Positions 54,852-60,597 of a stretch of 64,000 bases of DNA are shown here, piece after piece. Source of the stretch: a virus; IMG/VR virus record IMGVR_UViG_3300023179_000041, positions 42,279-106,278 of that record, one strand, 5' to 3'. Numbering within the stretch: position 1 is the stretch's first letter; each line of letters begins with the position of its first letter. The notes beneath the pieces are model-generated. The model was given only the letters and a program-made list of their open reading frames with translations. It did no database searches and was not told where the DNA came from. The position numbers and the translations under genes are program-made.

Positions 54852-55211
54852 ATGAACACCACACAAGGAACCAGCCCTAATGCTGGAAGCGCAATAGATA
54901 AGTTAGATGAGTTCACGGAATACTGCTTCGAGTTCTATCTGCTTGACCCAGAAAGACCGTCGCTGTACCCGTTTGCTCTGGATTGGGAAATCTGTCGTGC
55001 GGTAGTCGCCCACATGACTGACCCGAACCCGCTATTCCCGTTTGACGGTGATAGCGCAGACCGTGAAGCAGTCCGTGACCGTATTCTCGCAGACCGCCGT
55101 CTAATCGGCTGTGGCGAGACTAACTTCGACAAGGCTGTGGCAATGGGTCAGCACGGTATCCCGTCACGCTGGCGAACCTACGAACAGACGCTAGAAAAAA
55201 TCCTCAAATAA
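54852..55211 (+). CDS. hypothetical protein, leaderless
   Basis: 119 aa. D-E-F-T-E-Y-C-F-E-F-Y-L-L and T-D-P-N-P-L-F-P-F-D-G-D-S-A-D-R-E-A-V. Mostly helical, acidic. No family. Confidence 0.65.
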   Translation: MNTTQGTSPNAGSAIDKLDEFTEYCFEFYLLDPERPSLYPFALDWEICRAVVAHMTDPNPLFPFDGDSADREAVRDRILADRRLIGCGETNFDKAVAMGQHGIPSRWRTYEQTLEKILK

Positions 55212-55213
55212 GG

Positions 55214-55242
55214 TTGCTGTTCTGCCCCACATCTGGTATTCT
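55214..55242 (+). promoter_or_regulatory. promoter TTGCTG-17-TATTCT
   Basis: Lies within the 14-bp inverted repeat of 55220-55259. Drives 55288. Confidence 0.7.
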
Positions 55243-55259
55243 GTAGATGTGGGGCAGAA
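55220..55259. promoter_or_regulatory. 14-bp inverted repeat across a promoter -10
   Basis: TTCTGCCCCACATC (55220-55233) and GATGTGGGGCAGAA (55246-55259), perfect, with the -10 TATTCT in the loop. Candidate operator that replaced the usual TGTGATACAAT. Confidence 0.6.
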
Positions 55260-55287
55260 GCACCACCAACACAAGAAAGGCAAGGAA

Positions 55288-55512
55288 ATGGAAACAGAAA
55301 TCCAGAAGCCACGACAAGCGGCAACGCTCTACTCGTGGAACACAGCCATTGACCAAATCAAAGTCAGGGTGAACGGCGGTCACTTAGAGGTTCGCATTGG
55401 TGACCTCTCTATCGTGATGAGCGCAGTCTCAGGCGAGCAGGTGCTCGACCTTGCGGCGGCGTTCAGTCAGGTGGAAGTCACCGACACCGTCACCAAGACC
55501 GTCAGGGTGTAA
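55288..55512 (+). CDS. hypothetical protein
   Basis: 74 aa from ATG 55288, SD AGAAAGG. I-K-V-R-V-N-G-G-H-L-E-V-R-I-G-D-L-S-I-V is a beta meander; ends V-T-K-T-V-R-V. Unknown. Confidence 0.65.
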   Translation: METEIQKPRQAATLYSWNTAIDQIKVRVNGGHLEVRIGDLSIVMSAVSGEQVLDLAAAFSQVEVTDTVTKTVRV

Positions 55513-55519
55513 GTGGTGG

Positions 55520-55545
55520 GCTGGTGGGGTGAAAGCCCCACCAGC
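55520..55545 (+). terminator. GCTGGTGGGG hairpin terminator
   Basis: 10-bp perfect stem, 6-nt loop TGAAAG. Confidence 0.82.
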
Positions 55546-55601
55546 AAACACCCAGCCGATAGGCCGGGAATAGGGGCCGACGAAAATAATCGGCCGCCGA
55601 G

Positions 55602-55630
55602 TTGCGAAAGCGTCTTGGGTGTGATACAAT
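55602..55630 (+). promoter_or_regulatory. promoter TTGCGA-17-TGA-TACAAT
   Basis: Drives 55674; SD AGAAAGG. Confidence 0.9.
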
Positions 55631-55673
55631 AAAAGTGTAAGGTAAACCAACAACAGAAAGGTAAGAAACAGAA

Positions 55674-55940
55674 ATGGCAAATGTTCCAGTCCCGTTTCAG
55701 GGAACCAAAGAAGAGGCTGAGGCTAACTACCTCACGCATTCGTGGTGGTCGTTTGACGGCACGCCCGTTTGCGGAGAATGTGACGCAAAGGCTTGGCACC
55801 AAGCGGCCAACTACCCTTGCGGCACCGAGCCTGAGCGTCTTAATGTCGCAGACCTATCAGAGTGGGCAGCCCTAATCAAGGGTGAAATCACGCTGGCAGA
55901 GTTGCGAGAGCGTGAAAAGTGTGATACAATAGAAGTATAA
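55674..55940 (+). CDS. small zinc-finger-like protein (CxxC-H-C)
   Basis: 88 aa. V-C-G-E-C-D-A-K-A-W-H-Q-A-A-N-Y-P-C-G-T near 32-51 offers Cys, Cys, His, Cys, and is repeated as R-C-A-K-C-D-A-R-Y-G-G-K-W-H-N-L-P-C-G-T in the protein at 63380, so the two are paralogues. The C-terminal codons C-D-T-I-E-V are the -10 region of the next promoter. Confidence 0.7.
   Translation: MANVPVPFQGTKEEAEANYLTHSWWSFDGTPVCGECDAKAWHQAANYPCGTEPERLNVADLSEWAALIKGEITLAELREREKCDTIEV
55902..55930 (+). promoter_or_regulatory. promoter TTGCGA-17-TGA-TACAAT inside 55674 gene
   Basis: No ORF follows; 20 bp after the -10 a terminator hairpin begins. Predicts an about 50-nt RNA. Confidence 0.85.
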
Positions 55941-55990
55941 GGTCGAGTGCGGCTGGTGGGGTTCCTTACCTCCTTTCCCCACCAGCCCAA
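55936..55990 (+). ncRNA. candidate about 50-nt RNA: leader plus terminator with anti-SD loop
   Basis: From the promoter at 55902 the only product is a short leader and the hairpin GGCTGGTGGGG-(15-nt loop)-CCCCACCAGCC (55951-55987). The loop contains ACCTCCTTT, identical to the 16S rRNA anti-Shine-Dalgarno core. Could titrate SD sequences or simply be a promoter whose gene was lost. Confidence 0.4.
55951..55987 (+). terminator. GGCTGGTGGGG hairpin terminator
   Basis: 11-bp perfect stem, loop TTCCTTACCTCCTTT. Confidence 0.85.
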
Positions 55991-56038
55991 GACCTCCCCA
56001 CGGCAGGGCCGACAGGGGCAGAATCGCAGAAAGGCAGG

Positions 56039-56067
56039 TTGCAAAACGCGAACAGATGTGATACACT
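56039..56067 (+). promoter_or_regulatory. promoter TTGCAA-17-TGA-TACACT
   Basis: 6 nt before ATG 56074. Confidence 0.9.
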
Positions 56068-56073
56068 GGAAGT

Positions 56074-56328
56074 ATGAGGAAAGGAAAAACAATGACCAAG
56101 AAAATCAGGCAATACCGATACGAGCCCGTCGGACTGGATGTCTTTGACGCTCGCCCGCATCAGCCAAAGCGTGGAACCCTCGTGGTGAAGTGCTCAGGCG
56201 GAATGGGTGCGCCAAAGAACGGAACGATGGGTCACTCGTTCGTGAAAGACGCAGTGACAGGTGAGTTCTACGGCCTCGTGCTGAATAACTCACTGAAGCC
56301 CGCTGGCCTCGTCCCTACCTCACGGTAG
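56074..56328 (+). CDS. hypothetical protein, dual start
   Basis: 84 aa from the leaderless ATG 56074, or 78 aa from ATG 56092, which has an SD (AGGAAAGG) lying inside the first codons. Y-R-Y-E-P-V-G-L-D-V-F-D-A-R-P-H-Q-P-K-R-G-T-L and G-M-G-A-P-K-N-G-T-M-G-H-S-F-V, beta-rich. Unknown function. Confidence 0.65.
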   Translation: MRKGKTMTKKIRQYRYEPVGLDVFDARPHQPKRGTLVVKCSGGMGAPKNGTMGHSFVKDAVTGEFYGLVLNNSLKPAGLVPTSR

Positions 56329-56365
56329 GGCGAGTGCCGCCCGGAGGCAAACTTTGCCGCCGAGG

Positions 56366-56394
56366 TTGTCAAACAGCAAAATAGGTGATACAAT
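56366..56394 (+). promoter_or_regulatory. promoter TTGTCA-17-TGA-TACAAT
   Basis: Leader begins GTAGTGGGGC..GCACCACC hairpin. Drives 56441. Confidence 0.88.
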
Positions 56395-56440
56395 TTAAGT
56401 AGTGGGGCAAAAGCACCACCTAACAGAAAGGAAGTAAACA

Positions 56441-56905
56441 ATGCCATTGACATGGGATATCGGAAACACAAAGGCTTACGCCAAAGACCCTGACGGAATC
56501 TGGGTGAAAGACGAGTACGGTCACACCACCGTACGCGCCGACATTCAGACGTTCATCTTCTGGGGTGGCGTGGTCGGATACGGTCGCATCACCGAAGCAA
56601 ACGCTGCCGACTACTACGGTCGGTCAAAGGCTGTTGAGGCTCTGATGCAAAACTCAATGATGCACGAGTGGAGAGAAGATGGCGAACGCCACAACCTCTA
56701 CATCACTCCAGAGATGGTAGATGAGATGGTCGGACTCAGCACCAACCACAGCACCTACAGCATCACCGAGTGGGCAAACCGTATTGCGAAGTACGGAAAC
56801 AACGTGGTCGAGATGCCAGCAAAAGTCATCAAAGCCATCGTGACCACTGAGTCGTGGAACTACGAGCAGTGGGTCAAAGCCCAGAAAGAGTTAGTCACAG
56901 CCTGA
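56441..56905 (+). CDS. hypothetical protein
   Basis: 154 aa, SD AGAAAGG. D-V-F-like start replaced by M-P-L-T-W-D-I-G-N-T-K-A-Y; H-T-T-V-R-A-D-I-Q-T-F-I-F-W near 29-42 and W-R-E-D-G-E-R-H-N-L-Y-I-T-P-E-M-V near 78-94. Looks like a small globular alpha/beta protein. Not recognised. Confidence 0.66.
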   Translation: MPLTWDIGNTKAYAKDPDGIWVKDEYGHTTVRADIQTFIFWGGVVGYGRITEANAADYYGRSKAVEALMQNSMMHEWREDGERHNLYITPEMVDEMVGLSTNHSTYSITEWANRIAKYGNNVVEMPAKVIKAIVTTESWNYEQWVKAQKELVTA

Positions 56906-56912
56906 CGGGTCT

Positions 56913-56939
56913 GGCTGGTGGGGAACCACCCCACCAGCC
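56913..56939 (+). terminator. GGCTGGTGGGG hairpin terminator
   Basis: 11-bp perfect stem, 5-nt loop. Unusually, a gene with SD but no promoter follows, implying read-through. Confidence 0.85.
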
Positions 56940-56962
56940 GATGCCCGGAGGCAGAGGAAAAA

Positions 56963-57163
56963 ATGAACTACATCATCAAACTCGAAACAGCCGTGGGCGA
57001 AATCTGCCTCGGCCCATACTCAAAACTCAGTGAGGCGCTCAGAGTGGCAAAAACCAGGGGGCAAATCATTGCGGTCATCAAACCCACAAAACTAAACGCA
57101 GTAGATATTCAGGCCATGACCGAAGCAGAGTTGCTAAAACTCCTAGAGTGTGATACACTGTAA
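56963..57163 (+). CDS. hypothetical protein
   Basis: 66 aa from ATG 56963 with SD GAGG at 56954. Y-I-I-K-L-E-T-A-V-G-E-I-C-L-G-P-Y-S-K-L-S-E-A-L-R-V-A (in two parts) is a beta-beta-alpha pattern. It has no promoter of its own, only the terminator upstream, and ends C-D-T-L from the next promoter's -10. Confidence 0.6.
   Translation: MNYIIKLETAVGEICLGPYSKLSEALRVAKTRGQIIAVIKPTKLNAVDIQAMTEAELLKLLECDTL
57131..57159 (+). promoter_or_regulatory. promoter TTGCTA-17-TGA-TACACT
   Basis: Embedded in the preceding gene. Drives 57188. Confidence 0.88.
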
Positions 57164-57187
57164 TTATCCAACAAGAAAGGAAACACA

Positions 57188-57340
57188 ATGAGCAAGACAA
57201 CGTGGTGGGAGCATCTCCCAGAAGACATCCAAGAAGGCAAAGCGCCGCTTACAGAAGACGACTTCTGGCAAGCAGTAGCCGATGCCAACGACCTTGATGT
57301 CTCCGAGATAGCAGATGGAGACGTCATCGAGTGGCTCTAG
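57188..57340 (+). CDS. small acidic protein
   Basis: 50 aa: MSKTTWWEHLPEDIQEGKAP then LTEDDFWQAVADANDLDVSE. Start resembles the next-but-one gene (MSEVNVTYLTWDEVPEEIQ), suggesting related short acidic proteins. SD AGAAAGG. Confidence 0.62.
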   Translation: MSKTTWWEHLPEDIQEGKAPLTEDDFWQAVADANDLDVSEIADGDVIEWL

Positions 57341-57345
57341 CCAAG

Positions 57346-57378
57346 TGGGGTGAGTGGCCGGCGTGGTCACTCACCCCA
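57346..57378 (+). terminator. TGGGGTGAGTG hairpin terminator
   Basis: 11-bp perfect stem, 11-nt loop. Confidence 0.8.
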
Positions 57379-57390
57379 AGGCTCGGGAGC

Positions 57391-57464
57391 CCAAGGGAAC
57401 CGCCCCGAAAACAAAAATTAAACCATTTCTGACGGAACACCATTTCTTTGCCGGGGGCAAAAAC
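57391..57464 (+). repeat. interspersed 70-bp element, copy 9
   Basis: CCCAAGGGAACCGCCCCG, AAAAATTAAACC, CCATTTCTGACGG-AACA-CCATTTCTTTGCC, GGGGGCAAAAAC. Followed by GCGGGCTTGTGAAAGTTCG. Confidence 0.88.
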
Positions 57465-57499
57465 AAGGTCGCGGGCTTGTGAAAGTTCGTACTATCACT

Positions 57500-57517
57500 T
57501 GTTAGGCACGCCTAACA
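57500..57517. promoter_or_regulatory. palindrome TGTTAGGC-AC-GCCTAACA
   Basis: Perfect 8-bp arms. About 60 bp upstream of the weak promoter for 57624. Candidate operator. Confidence 0.6.
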
Positions 57518-57521
57518 CCTA

Positions 57522-57541
57522 TTGTTACAGTTGTGTAACAA
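57522..57541. promoter_or_regulatory. inverted repeat TTGTTACA/TGTAACAA
   Basis: Perfect 8-bp arms around GTTG, 4 bp after the TGTTAGGC palindrome. A related TTGTGTTACA direct repeat lies at 62284-62304. Confidence 0.55.
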
Positions 57542-57578
57542 GTGTCGCACAATGCGAGGAAATCTACCCCACCAATGG

Positions 57579-57584
57579 TATGCT
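57579..57584 (+). promoter_or_regulatory. extended -10 TGG-TATGCT, no -35
   Basis: Upstream of 57624; lacks TTGCRA, suggesting activator dependence, perhaps through the palindromes above. Confidence 0.4.
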
Positions 57585-57623
57585 TAGAGTGTAAGGTAAA
57601 AACAACAACAAGGAGAAAACACA

Positions 57624-57794
57624 ATGAGTGAAGTGAACGTCACCTACCTAACATGGGACGAAGTACCAGAAGAAATCCAATGGGAATACTACGAGCGCAT
57701 AATGGCGAAGACGTGGCACCCATGCGACCGCATGAACGAAGACAAGGCATGGAAGTACGCCGAAGAACTATGGGAAAACGAAAACGGTAGGTAA
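57624..57794 (+). CDS. small acidic protein
   Basis: 56 aa: MSEVNVTYLTWDEVPEEIQW then EYYERIMAKTWHPCDRMNED. SD AAGGAG. Acidic, aromatic. Paralogous in style to 57188. Confidence 0.62.
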   Translation: MSEVNVTYLTWDEVPEEIQWEYYERIMAKTWHPCDRMNEDKAWKYAEELWENENGR

Positions 57795-57813
57795 CTCCGT
57801 TACACCCATAAGG

Positions 57814-57819
57814 CATAAT
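57814..57819 (+). promoter_or_regulatory. -10 CATAAT, no clear -35
   Basis: Same leader as the 57624 unit (GTGTAAGG ... CAACAAGGAGAAA). Drives 57860. Confidence 0.4.
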
Positions 57820-57859
57820 GAGAGTGTAAGGCAATAACAAAACAACAAGGAGAAACCCA

Positions 57860-58132
57860 ATGAGAATAGAAGTAACCCAACTCAACTCAACGGCAGTGAG
57901 AAAACTCACTTACGTTCTGGGTGCTATTGACCCAGCCGAGACAGACGAAAATAACGAACTCACCTATGGTGAACTAGTTATTGAGTACGCCAACGGTAGC
58001 GAGTATGTCTACTACGACGTAATGCTCGGCGTGTTCACTGACCTACTCAATGCGAAGAGCATTGGGCGAGCCGTGAACGAAGACATAAAGCCGACCCACC
58101 GCTACGACAAACTCGCAACGGTAAACGCCTAG
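57860..58132 (+). CDS. KTSC-domain-like protein (1)
   Basis: 90 aa, SD AAGGAG. Y-G-E-L-V-I-E-Y-A-N-G-S-E-Y-V-Y-Y-D-V, then V-F-T-D-L-L-N-A-K-S-I-G-R-A-V-N-E-D-I-K-P, is the KTSC pattern (strand, N-G-x-x-Y-x-Y, S-x-G-x-x-x-N-x-x-I). KTSC domains are small and of unknown role, often beside nucleic-acid enzymes. Paralogue at 59833. Ends T-V-N-A like two other proteins nearby. Confidence 0.72.
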   Translation: MRIEVTQLNSTAVRKLTYVLGAIDPAETDENNELTYGELVIEYANGSEYVYYDVMLGVFTDLLNAKSIGRAVNEDIKPTHRYDKLATVNA

Positions 58133-58140
58133 TAGCAAAC

Positions 58141-58176
58141 GGGTGTAACACAGTTAGCAATAACTGTGTTACACCC
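58141..58176. terminator. GGGTGTAACACAGTT inverted repeat
   Basis: 15-bp perfect arms, 6-nt loop. Second copy with a different loop at 62631-62666. Confidence 0.8.
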
Positions 58177-58240
58177 CCACGCTAAAATGGGAGTGTGGGA
58201 GAGAACTGCGTTAGCCCAGGGGCAAAACTTTCAGACGAGG

Positions 58241-58269
58241 TTGCGAAATCACTAGAAGTGTGATACACT
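58241..58269 (+). promoter_or_regulatory. promoter TTGCGA-17-TGA-TACACT
   Basis: Drives 58307; SD AAGGAG. Confidence 0.9.
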
Positions 58270-58306
58270 TAGAGTGTAAGGTAAACCAACAACAAGGAGA
58301 AACACA

Positions 58307-58528
58307 ATGGGAACATACAGCAACCTGCCCCCGGGCGTCAGCGTCAGCGACCTCCCGGGCTGGCACGACATTACGGCAGAGGTAGAGATTATCTGCCCAA
58401 ACTGCGGCCACCAGTATTGGGAAGAACACGAAATTGACGGGCGTTGCGGATACACAACAGATGTCGAGACCCAGTGCCCAAACTGCCTACGCAGGTGGGA
58501 GCACCCAGTAACCGTGTCGCTTGACTGA
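58307..58528 (+). CDS. zinc-ribbon protein
   Basis: 73 aa. I-I-C-P-N-C-G-H-Q-Y and T-Q-C-P-N-C-L-R-R-W form a classic two-knuckle zinc ribbon around residues 29-65, with an additional Cys in G-R-C-G-Y. Likely nucleic-acid binding. Confidence 0.72.
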   Translation: MGTYSNLPPGVSVSDLPGWHDITAEVEIICPNCGHQYWEEHEIDGRCGYTTDVETQCPNCLRRWEHPVTVSLD

Positions 58529-58539
58529 CCGAGCGCAGT

Positions 58540-58559
58540 GGTGGGGCGCAAGCCCCACC
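58540..58559 (+). terminator. GGTGGGGC-GCAA-GCCCCACC hairpin
   Basis: 8-bp stem, GCAA tetraloop. Also stands at the far end of the minus-strand RNA unit. Confidence 0.78.
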
Positions 58560-58673
58560 CGAACGCGCAGGGGCAGAATCGAACAGGTGTTCGCCCGTGC
58601 GCCAGAGGCCGCGGCGGGCGGCGAGGCACGCGCAGAGGGCGGAGAGCGTCTCCCACCTCTCCCGTCTATTATT
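58560..58673 (-). ncRNA. candidate minus-strand GC-rich RNA (family member 1)
   Basis: Transcribed leftward from the minus promoter at 58674-58702. 5' end GACGGGAGAGGTGGGAGACG folds as GGAGA-(loop)-TCTCC; then very GC-rich sequence up to the shared terminator. No ORF begins after the promoter. Same 5' style as the RNAs at 59600-59694 and 61165-61284. Confidence 0.5.
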
Positions 58674-58702
58674 ATTGTATCACACAGCGAGAGAAAAAAC
58701 AA
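58674..58702 (-). promoter_or_regulatory. minus-strand promoter TTGTTT-17-TGA-TACAAT
   Basis: Divergent from the plus promoter at 58745. Confidence 0.85.
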
Positions 58703-58744
58703 CCTGAGCCGGCAAAAAGTTTCTGAAGTTTCTGCCCGAATAGG

Positions 58745-58773
58745 TTGCGAAGTGTCTAACAATCTGGCATAAT
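58745..58773 (+). promoter_or_regulatory. class II promoter TTGCGA-17-CATAAT (GTCTAAC spacer)
   Basis: Drives 58820. Confidence 0.85.
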
Positions 58774-58780
58774 TGAGTTA

Positions 58781-58802
58781 GTAGGGAAACCGAAGTACCT
58801 AC
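58781..58802 (+). promoter_or_regulatory. 5' leader hairpin with GAAGTA loop, copy 1
   Basis: GTAGG-GAAACCGAAGTA-CCTAC at the predicted mRNA 5' end; related copies at 59795, 60201 and 62351. Confidence 0.65.
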
Positions 58803-58819
58803 GAGAGAGAGGTAATGAA

Positions 58820-59110
58820 GTGAGTTATTACAAACTGCCGAGAGGCGCAAAGCGCACGAGCGAGTGGGCTGAGGTATCCAGCGAGGCTTACCCTACGGGG
58901 TGGGCTTACGACGAGATTACCAAAGTCACCTACGAAGCCGAAGTGACCTACGACGATGGCATAAAGGCAAACGCCGTTATGGTGGAGTTGTACCACAAAG
59001 GCAAGCGTGTCTATCGGCAAGCGTTCTACGGCGAGACAGCCGACAGCGACGCTTGGCGAGAGAGTGGCGACGCCCTCAACAAGTTGGCAATGGCAACGCC
59101 AACCGCATAG
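58820..59110 (+). CDS. hypothetical protein
   Basis: 96 aa from GTG 58820; SD AGAGAGG at 58805-58812. S-Y-Y-K-L-P-R-G-A-K-R-T-S-E-W and V-T-Y-D-D-G-I-K-A-N-A-V-M-V-E-L-Y. Beta-rich. No family. Confidence 0.62.
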   Translation: MSYYKLPRGAKRTSEWAEVSSEAYPTGWAYDEITKVTYEAEVTYDDGIKANAVMVELYHKGKRVYRQAFYGETADSDAWRESGDALNKLAMATPTA

Positions 59111-59119
59111 GTCGTGAGA

Positions 59120-59154
59120 GCACGGCGGGGTTCAACCTCCTTCCCCCGCCGTGC
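59120..59154 (+). terminator. GCACGGCGGGG hairpin terminator with CCTCCTT loop
   Basis: 11-bp perfect stem; loop TTCAACCTCCTTC presents an anti-SD-like sequence, as in 55951-55987. Confidence 0.8.
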
Positions 59155-59212
59155 CAGACCTCTCCCGCCAAAGGCCGGGAATAGGGGCTGACGAAAAAAA
59201 GTTGGGAATGAG

Positions 59213-59241
59213 TTGCGAAGTTATCGAGAGTGTGATACACT
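59213..59241 (+). promoter_or_regulatory. promoter TTGCGA-17-TGA-TACACT
   Basis: Leader hairpin GTAGTGGGGC-AACC-GCACCACTA. Drives 59288. Confidence 0.9.
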
Positions 59242-59287
59242 AATAGTAGTGGGGCAACCGCACCACTAGACCAAGGAAGGAAACACA

Positions 59288-59479
59288 ATGAGTACCCACA
59301 TCTACCACAACCTCAAAGCGGAGGGTGTCGTCGTAGAAATGCGAAACGGCACACTTGTTATCGAAATGCGCGAGGGAGACAAGTGGACTTGGCTGAACAT
59401 TACGGGCGAAATCGTAGAAATCGCTCGCAAGTTGGGCAACCCAACCGTCAAGGCAAAGCCAGAAACGGTAAACGCCTAA
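59288..59479 (+). CDS. hypothetical protein
   Basis: 63 aa: H-I-Y-H-N-L-K-A-E-G-V-V-V-E-M-R-N-G-T-L-V-I-E-M-R, a beta hairpin, then a helix. Ends P-E-T-V-N-A, matching the tail T-V-N-A of 57860 and V-N-A of 59833. Confidence 0.62.
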   Translation: MSTHIYHNLKAEGVVVEMRNGTLVIEMREGDKWTWLNITGEIVEIARKLGNPTVKAKPETVNA

Positions 59480-59541
59480 GAGCGCAAGTGGGCTGAGGGG
59501 GACGAGAAGTGCCCCCTCGGCTCAATGCTCACGGCCGGGAG

Positions 59542-59613
59542 CCCAAGGGAACGCCTAGCGCAAATAAATCCAATTATCAGGAAACACCATATTTTGGGCG
59601 GCCGGGAGCAGGA
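59542..59613 (+). repeat. interspersed 70-bp element, copy 10
   Basis: CCCAAGGGAACGCCTAGCG, CAAATAAATCC, CCAATTATCAGGA-AACA-CCATATTTTGGGC, then GGGAGCAGGA. Confidence 0.85.
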
Positions 59614-59694
59614 GCAGTCTGAGGCGCGCGGGAAAAGACAAGAGGGGGGAGGGCTAGGGCTCTCCCGTGTCGCCTGCCTTGCCCTACTACTATC
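59600..59694 (-). ncRNA. candidate minus-strand RNA (family member 2)
   Basis: Leftward from the promoter at 59695-59723. 5' part TAGTAGGGCAAGGCAGGCGA folds GGGC...GAGCCC; ends near the element. No ORF. Confidence 0.48.
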
Positions 59695-59723
59695 AGTGTA
59701 TCACACTCCGACGGAAAAAGCAA
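59695..59723 (-). promoter_or_regulatory. minus-strand promoter TTGCTT-17-TGA-TACACT
   Basis: Divergent from the plus promoter at 59759. Confidence 0.85.
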
Positions 59724-59758
59724 CCTCAAAAAGAAAAATAAGTTTCTGCCCGAATAGG

Positions 59759-59788
59759 TTGACAAATGTCTAACAGCGTGCCTATAAT
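59759..59788 (+). promoter_or_regulatory. class II promoter TTGACA-18-TATAAT (GTCTAAC spacer)
   Basis: Consensus -35 and -10; probably the strongest of the set. Drives 59833. Confidence 0.9.
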
Positions 59789-59794
59789 GTAGTT

Positions 59795-59816
59795 GTAGGG
59801 AAAAAGAAGTACCTAC
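59795..59816 (+). promoter_or_regulatory. 5' leader hairpin with GAAGTA loop, copy 2
   Basis: GTAGG-GAAAAAGAAGTA-CCTAC. Confidence 0.65.
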
Positions 59817-59832
59817 AGAAAGAGGTAATGAA

Positions 59833-60093
59833 ATGAAAGTCCTTATCGGCGCCGAGACCCCAGAAAGCACGGCTATCGCAAAGTGGCACTATTCCACTGA
59901 AGACGAGGCTGGCACTATGGGCGCTCTCTTTATCACTTTCACGAATGGAAGCGTGTACGGCTACCCCAACTGCCCACTGACTATGGCACTCGCTATGGCA
60001 CAGCAGGCAAGCGTTGGTCGCTACTTCGCCCACACCGTGAAGCCCTACTTTGGCGAGAACTTCGTCAAGGTTGGCGAACAGGTGAACGCCTAA
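59833..60093 (+). CDS. KTSC-domain-like protein (2)
   Basis: 86 aa. M-G-A-L-F-I-T-F-T-N-G-S-V-Y-G-Y-P and A-S-V-G-R-Y-F-A-H-T-V-K-P-Y match the KTSC strand-turn-helix layout and align with 57860. Driven by a near-consensus promoter, so it should be well expressed. SD AGAGG. Confidence 0.7.
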   Translation: MKVLIGAETPESTAIAKWHYSTEDEAGTMGALFITFTNGSVYGYPNCPLTMALAMAQQASVGRYFAHTVKPYFGENFVKVGEQVNA

Positions 60094-60104
60094 GACCCTC
60101 GCTA

Positions 60105-60128
60105 GTGGTGGGGCGCAAGCCCCACCAC
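60105..60128 (+). terminator. GTGGTGGGGC-GCAA-GCCCCACCAC hairpin
   Basis: 10-bp perfect stem, GCAA tetraloop. Confidence 0.85.
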
Positions 60129-60165
60129 AACAGCGAAGCCGCTGGGGCAGAAATCGTAGATGGAG

Positions 60166-60194
60166 TTGCGAAACCGCGATAGATGTGATACAAT
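60166..60194 (+). promoter_or_regulatory. promoter TTGCGA-17-TGA-TACAAT
   Basis: Drives 60238. Confidence 0.9.
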
Positions 60195-60200
60195 AAGAGT

Positions 60201-60222
60201 GTAGGGAAAAAGAAGTACCTAC
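60201..60222 (+). promoter_or_regulatory. 5' leader hairpin with GAAGTA loop, copy 3
   Basis: GTAGG-GAAAAAGAAGTA-CCTAC, here behind a class I promoter. Confidence 0.65.
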
Positions 60223-60237
60223 AAGAGAGAGGTAAAA

Positions 60238-60483
60238 ATGAGACACAAAGGAACAGTGGCAAGCGCCGAAGTGGTGCTGAGCCCAACAATGGAATACGGA
60301 GTACGGACAGAGTGGGCAGTTGCCTTACACTTCCAAAGCCCGACGGGTGACGCCTCGGACTTTATGGTGCGAGAGTTGCCCTGCCTGAACCGTGAACAGG
60401 CAGTGATTATCGCAGACAAGTGGAATAGCGAAGTTTGCCCAGAGTTAGTGGGCAGGTTCGCAGTCTCCGACTTGGTGAACTGA
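60238..60483 (+). CDS. hypothetical protein
   Basis: 81 aa, SD GAGAGG. A-V-A-L-H-F-Q-S-P-T-G-D-A-S-D-F-M-V-R-E-L and N-R-E-Q-A-V-I-I-A-D-K-W-N-S-E-V, alpha/beta. No family. Confidence 0.64.
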   Translation: MRHKGTVASAEVVLSPTMEYGVRTEWAVALHFQSPTGDASDFMVRELPCLNREQAVIIADKWNSEVCPELVGRFAVSDLVN

Positions 60484-60494
60484 AAACGGCGTAA

Positions 60495-60522
60495 GGCTGG
60501 TGGGGCGCTCCCCCCACCAGCC
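60495..60522 (+). terminator. GGCTGGTGGGG hairpin terminator
   Basis: 11-bp perfect stem, 6-nt loop. Confidence 0.85.
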
Positions 60523-60562
60523 GAGCCGCTGGGGCAGAACTCTAAAAATCTTTGCGAAAGAG

Positions 60563-60591
60563 TTGCGAAACCTCGCAGAGTGTGATACACT
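60563..60591 (+). promoter_or_regulatory. promoter TTGCGA-17-TGA-TACACT
   Basis: 6 nt before ATG 60598. Confidence 0.9.
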
Positions 60592-60597
60592 ATTCTT

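Larger units (their letters stand above)
59480..59832. other. gene-free interval
   Basis: 353 bp: a short GGG-rich hairpin, interspersed element copy 10, a minus-strand promoter with its RNA, a class II plus promoter, and a 5' leader hairpin. Confidence 0.65.

Noticed and set aside
58570-58590. GTTCGATTC-like sequence resembling a tRNA T-loop on the minus strand
   Set aside because: No acceptor, D or anticodon stems around it. No convincing tRNA was found anywhere in the window.
58815-59836. Two-codon upstream ORFs (ATG-AAR-TGA) just before the starts at 58820 and 59833
   Set aside because: The SD is 2 nt from the first ATG and 7 nt from the real start, so the short ORF is a by-product of the conserved GAGGTAATGAA leader.
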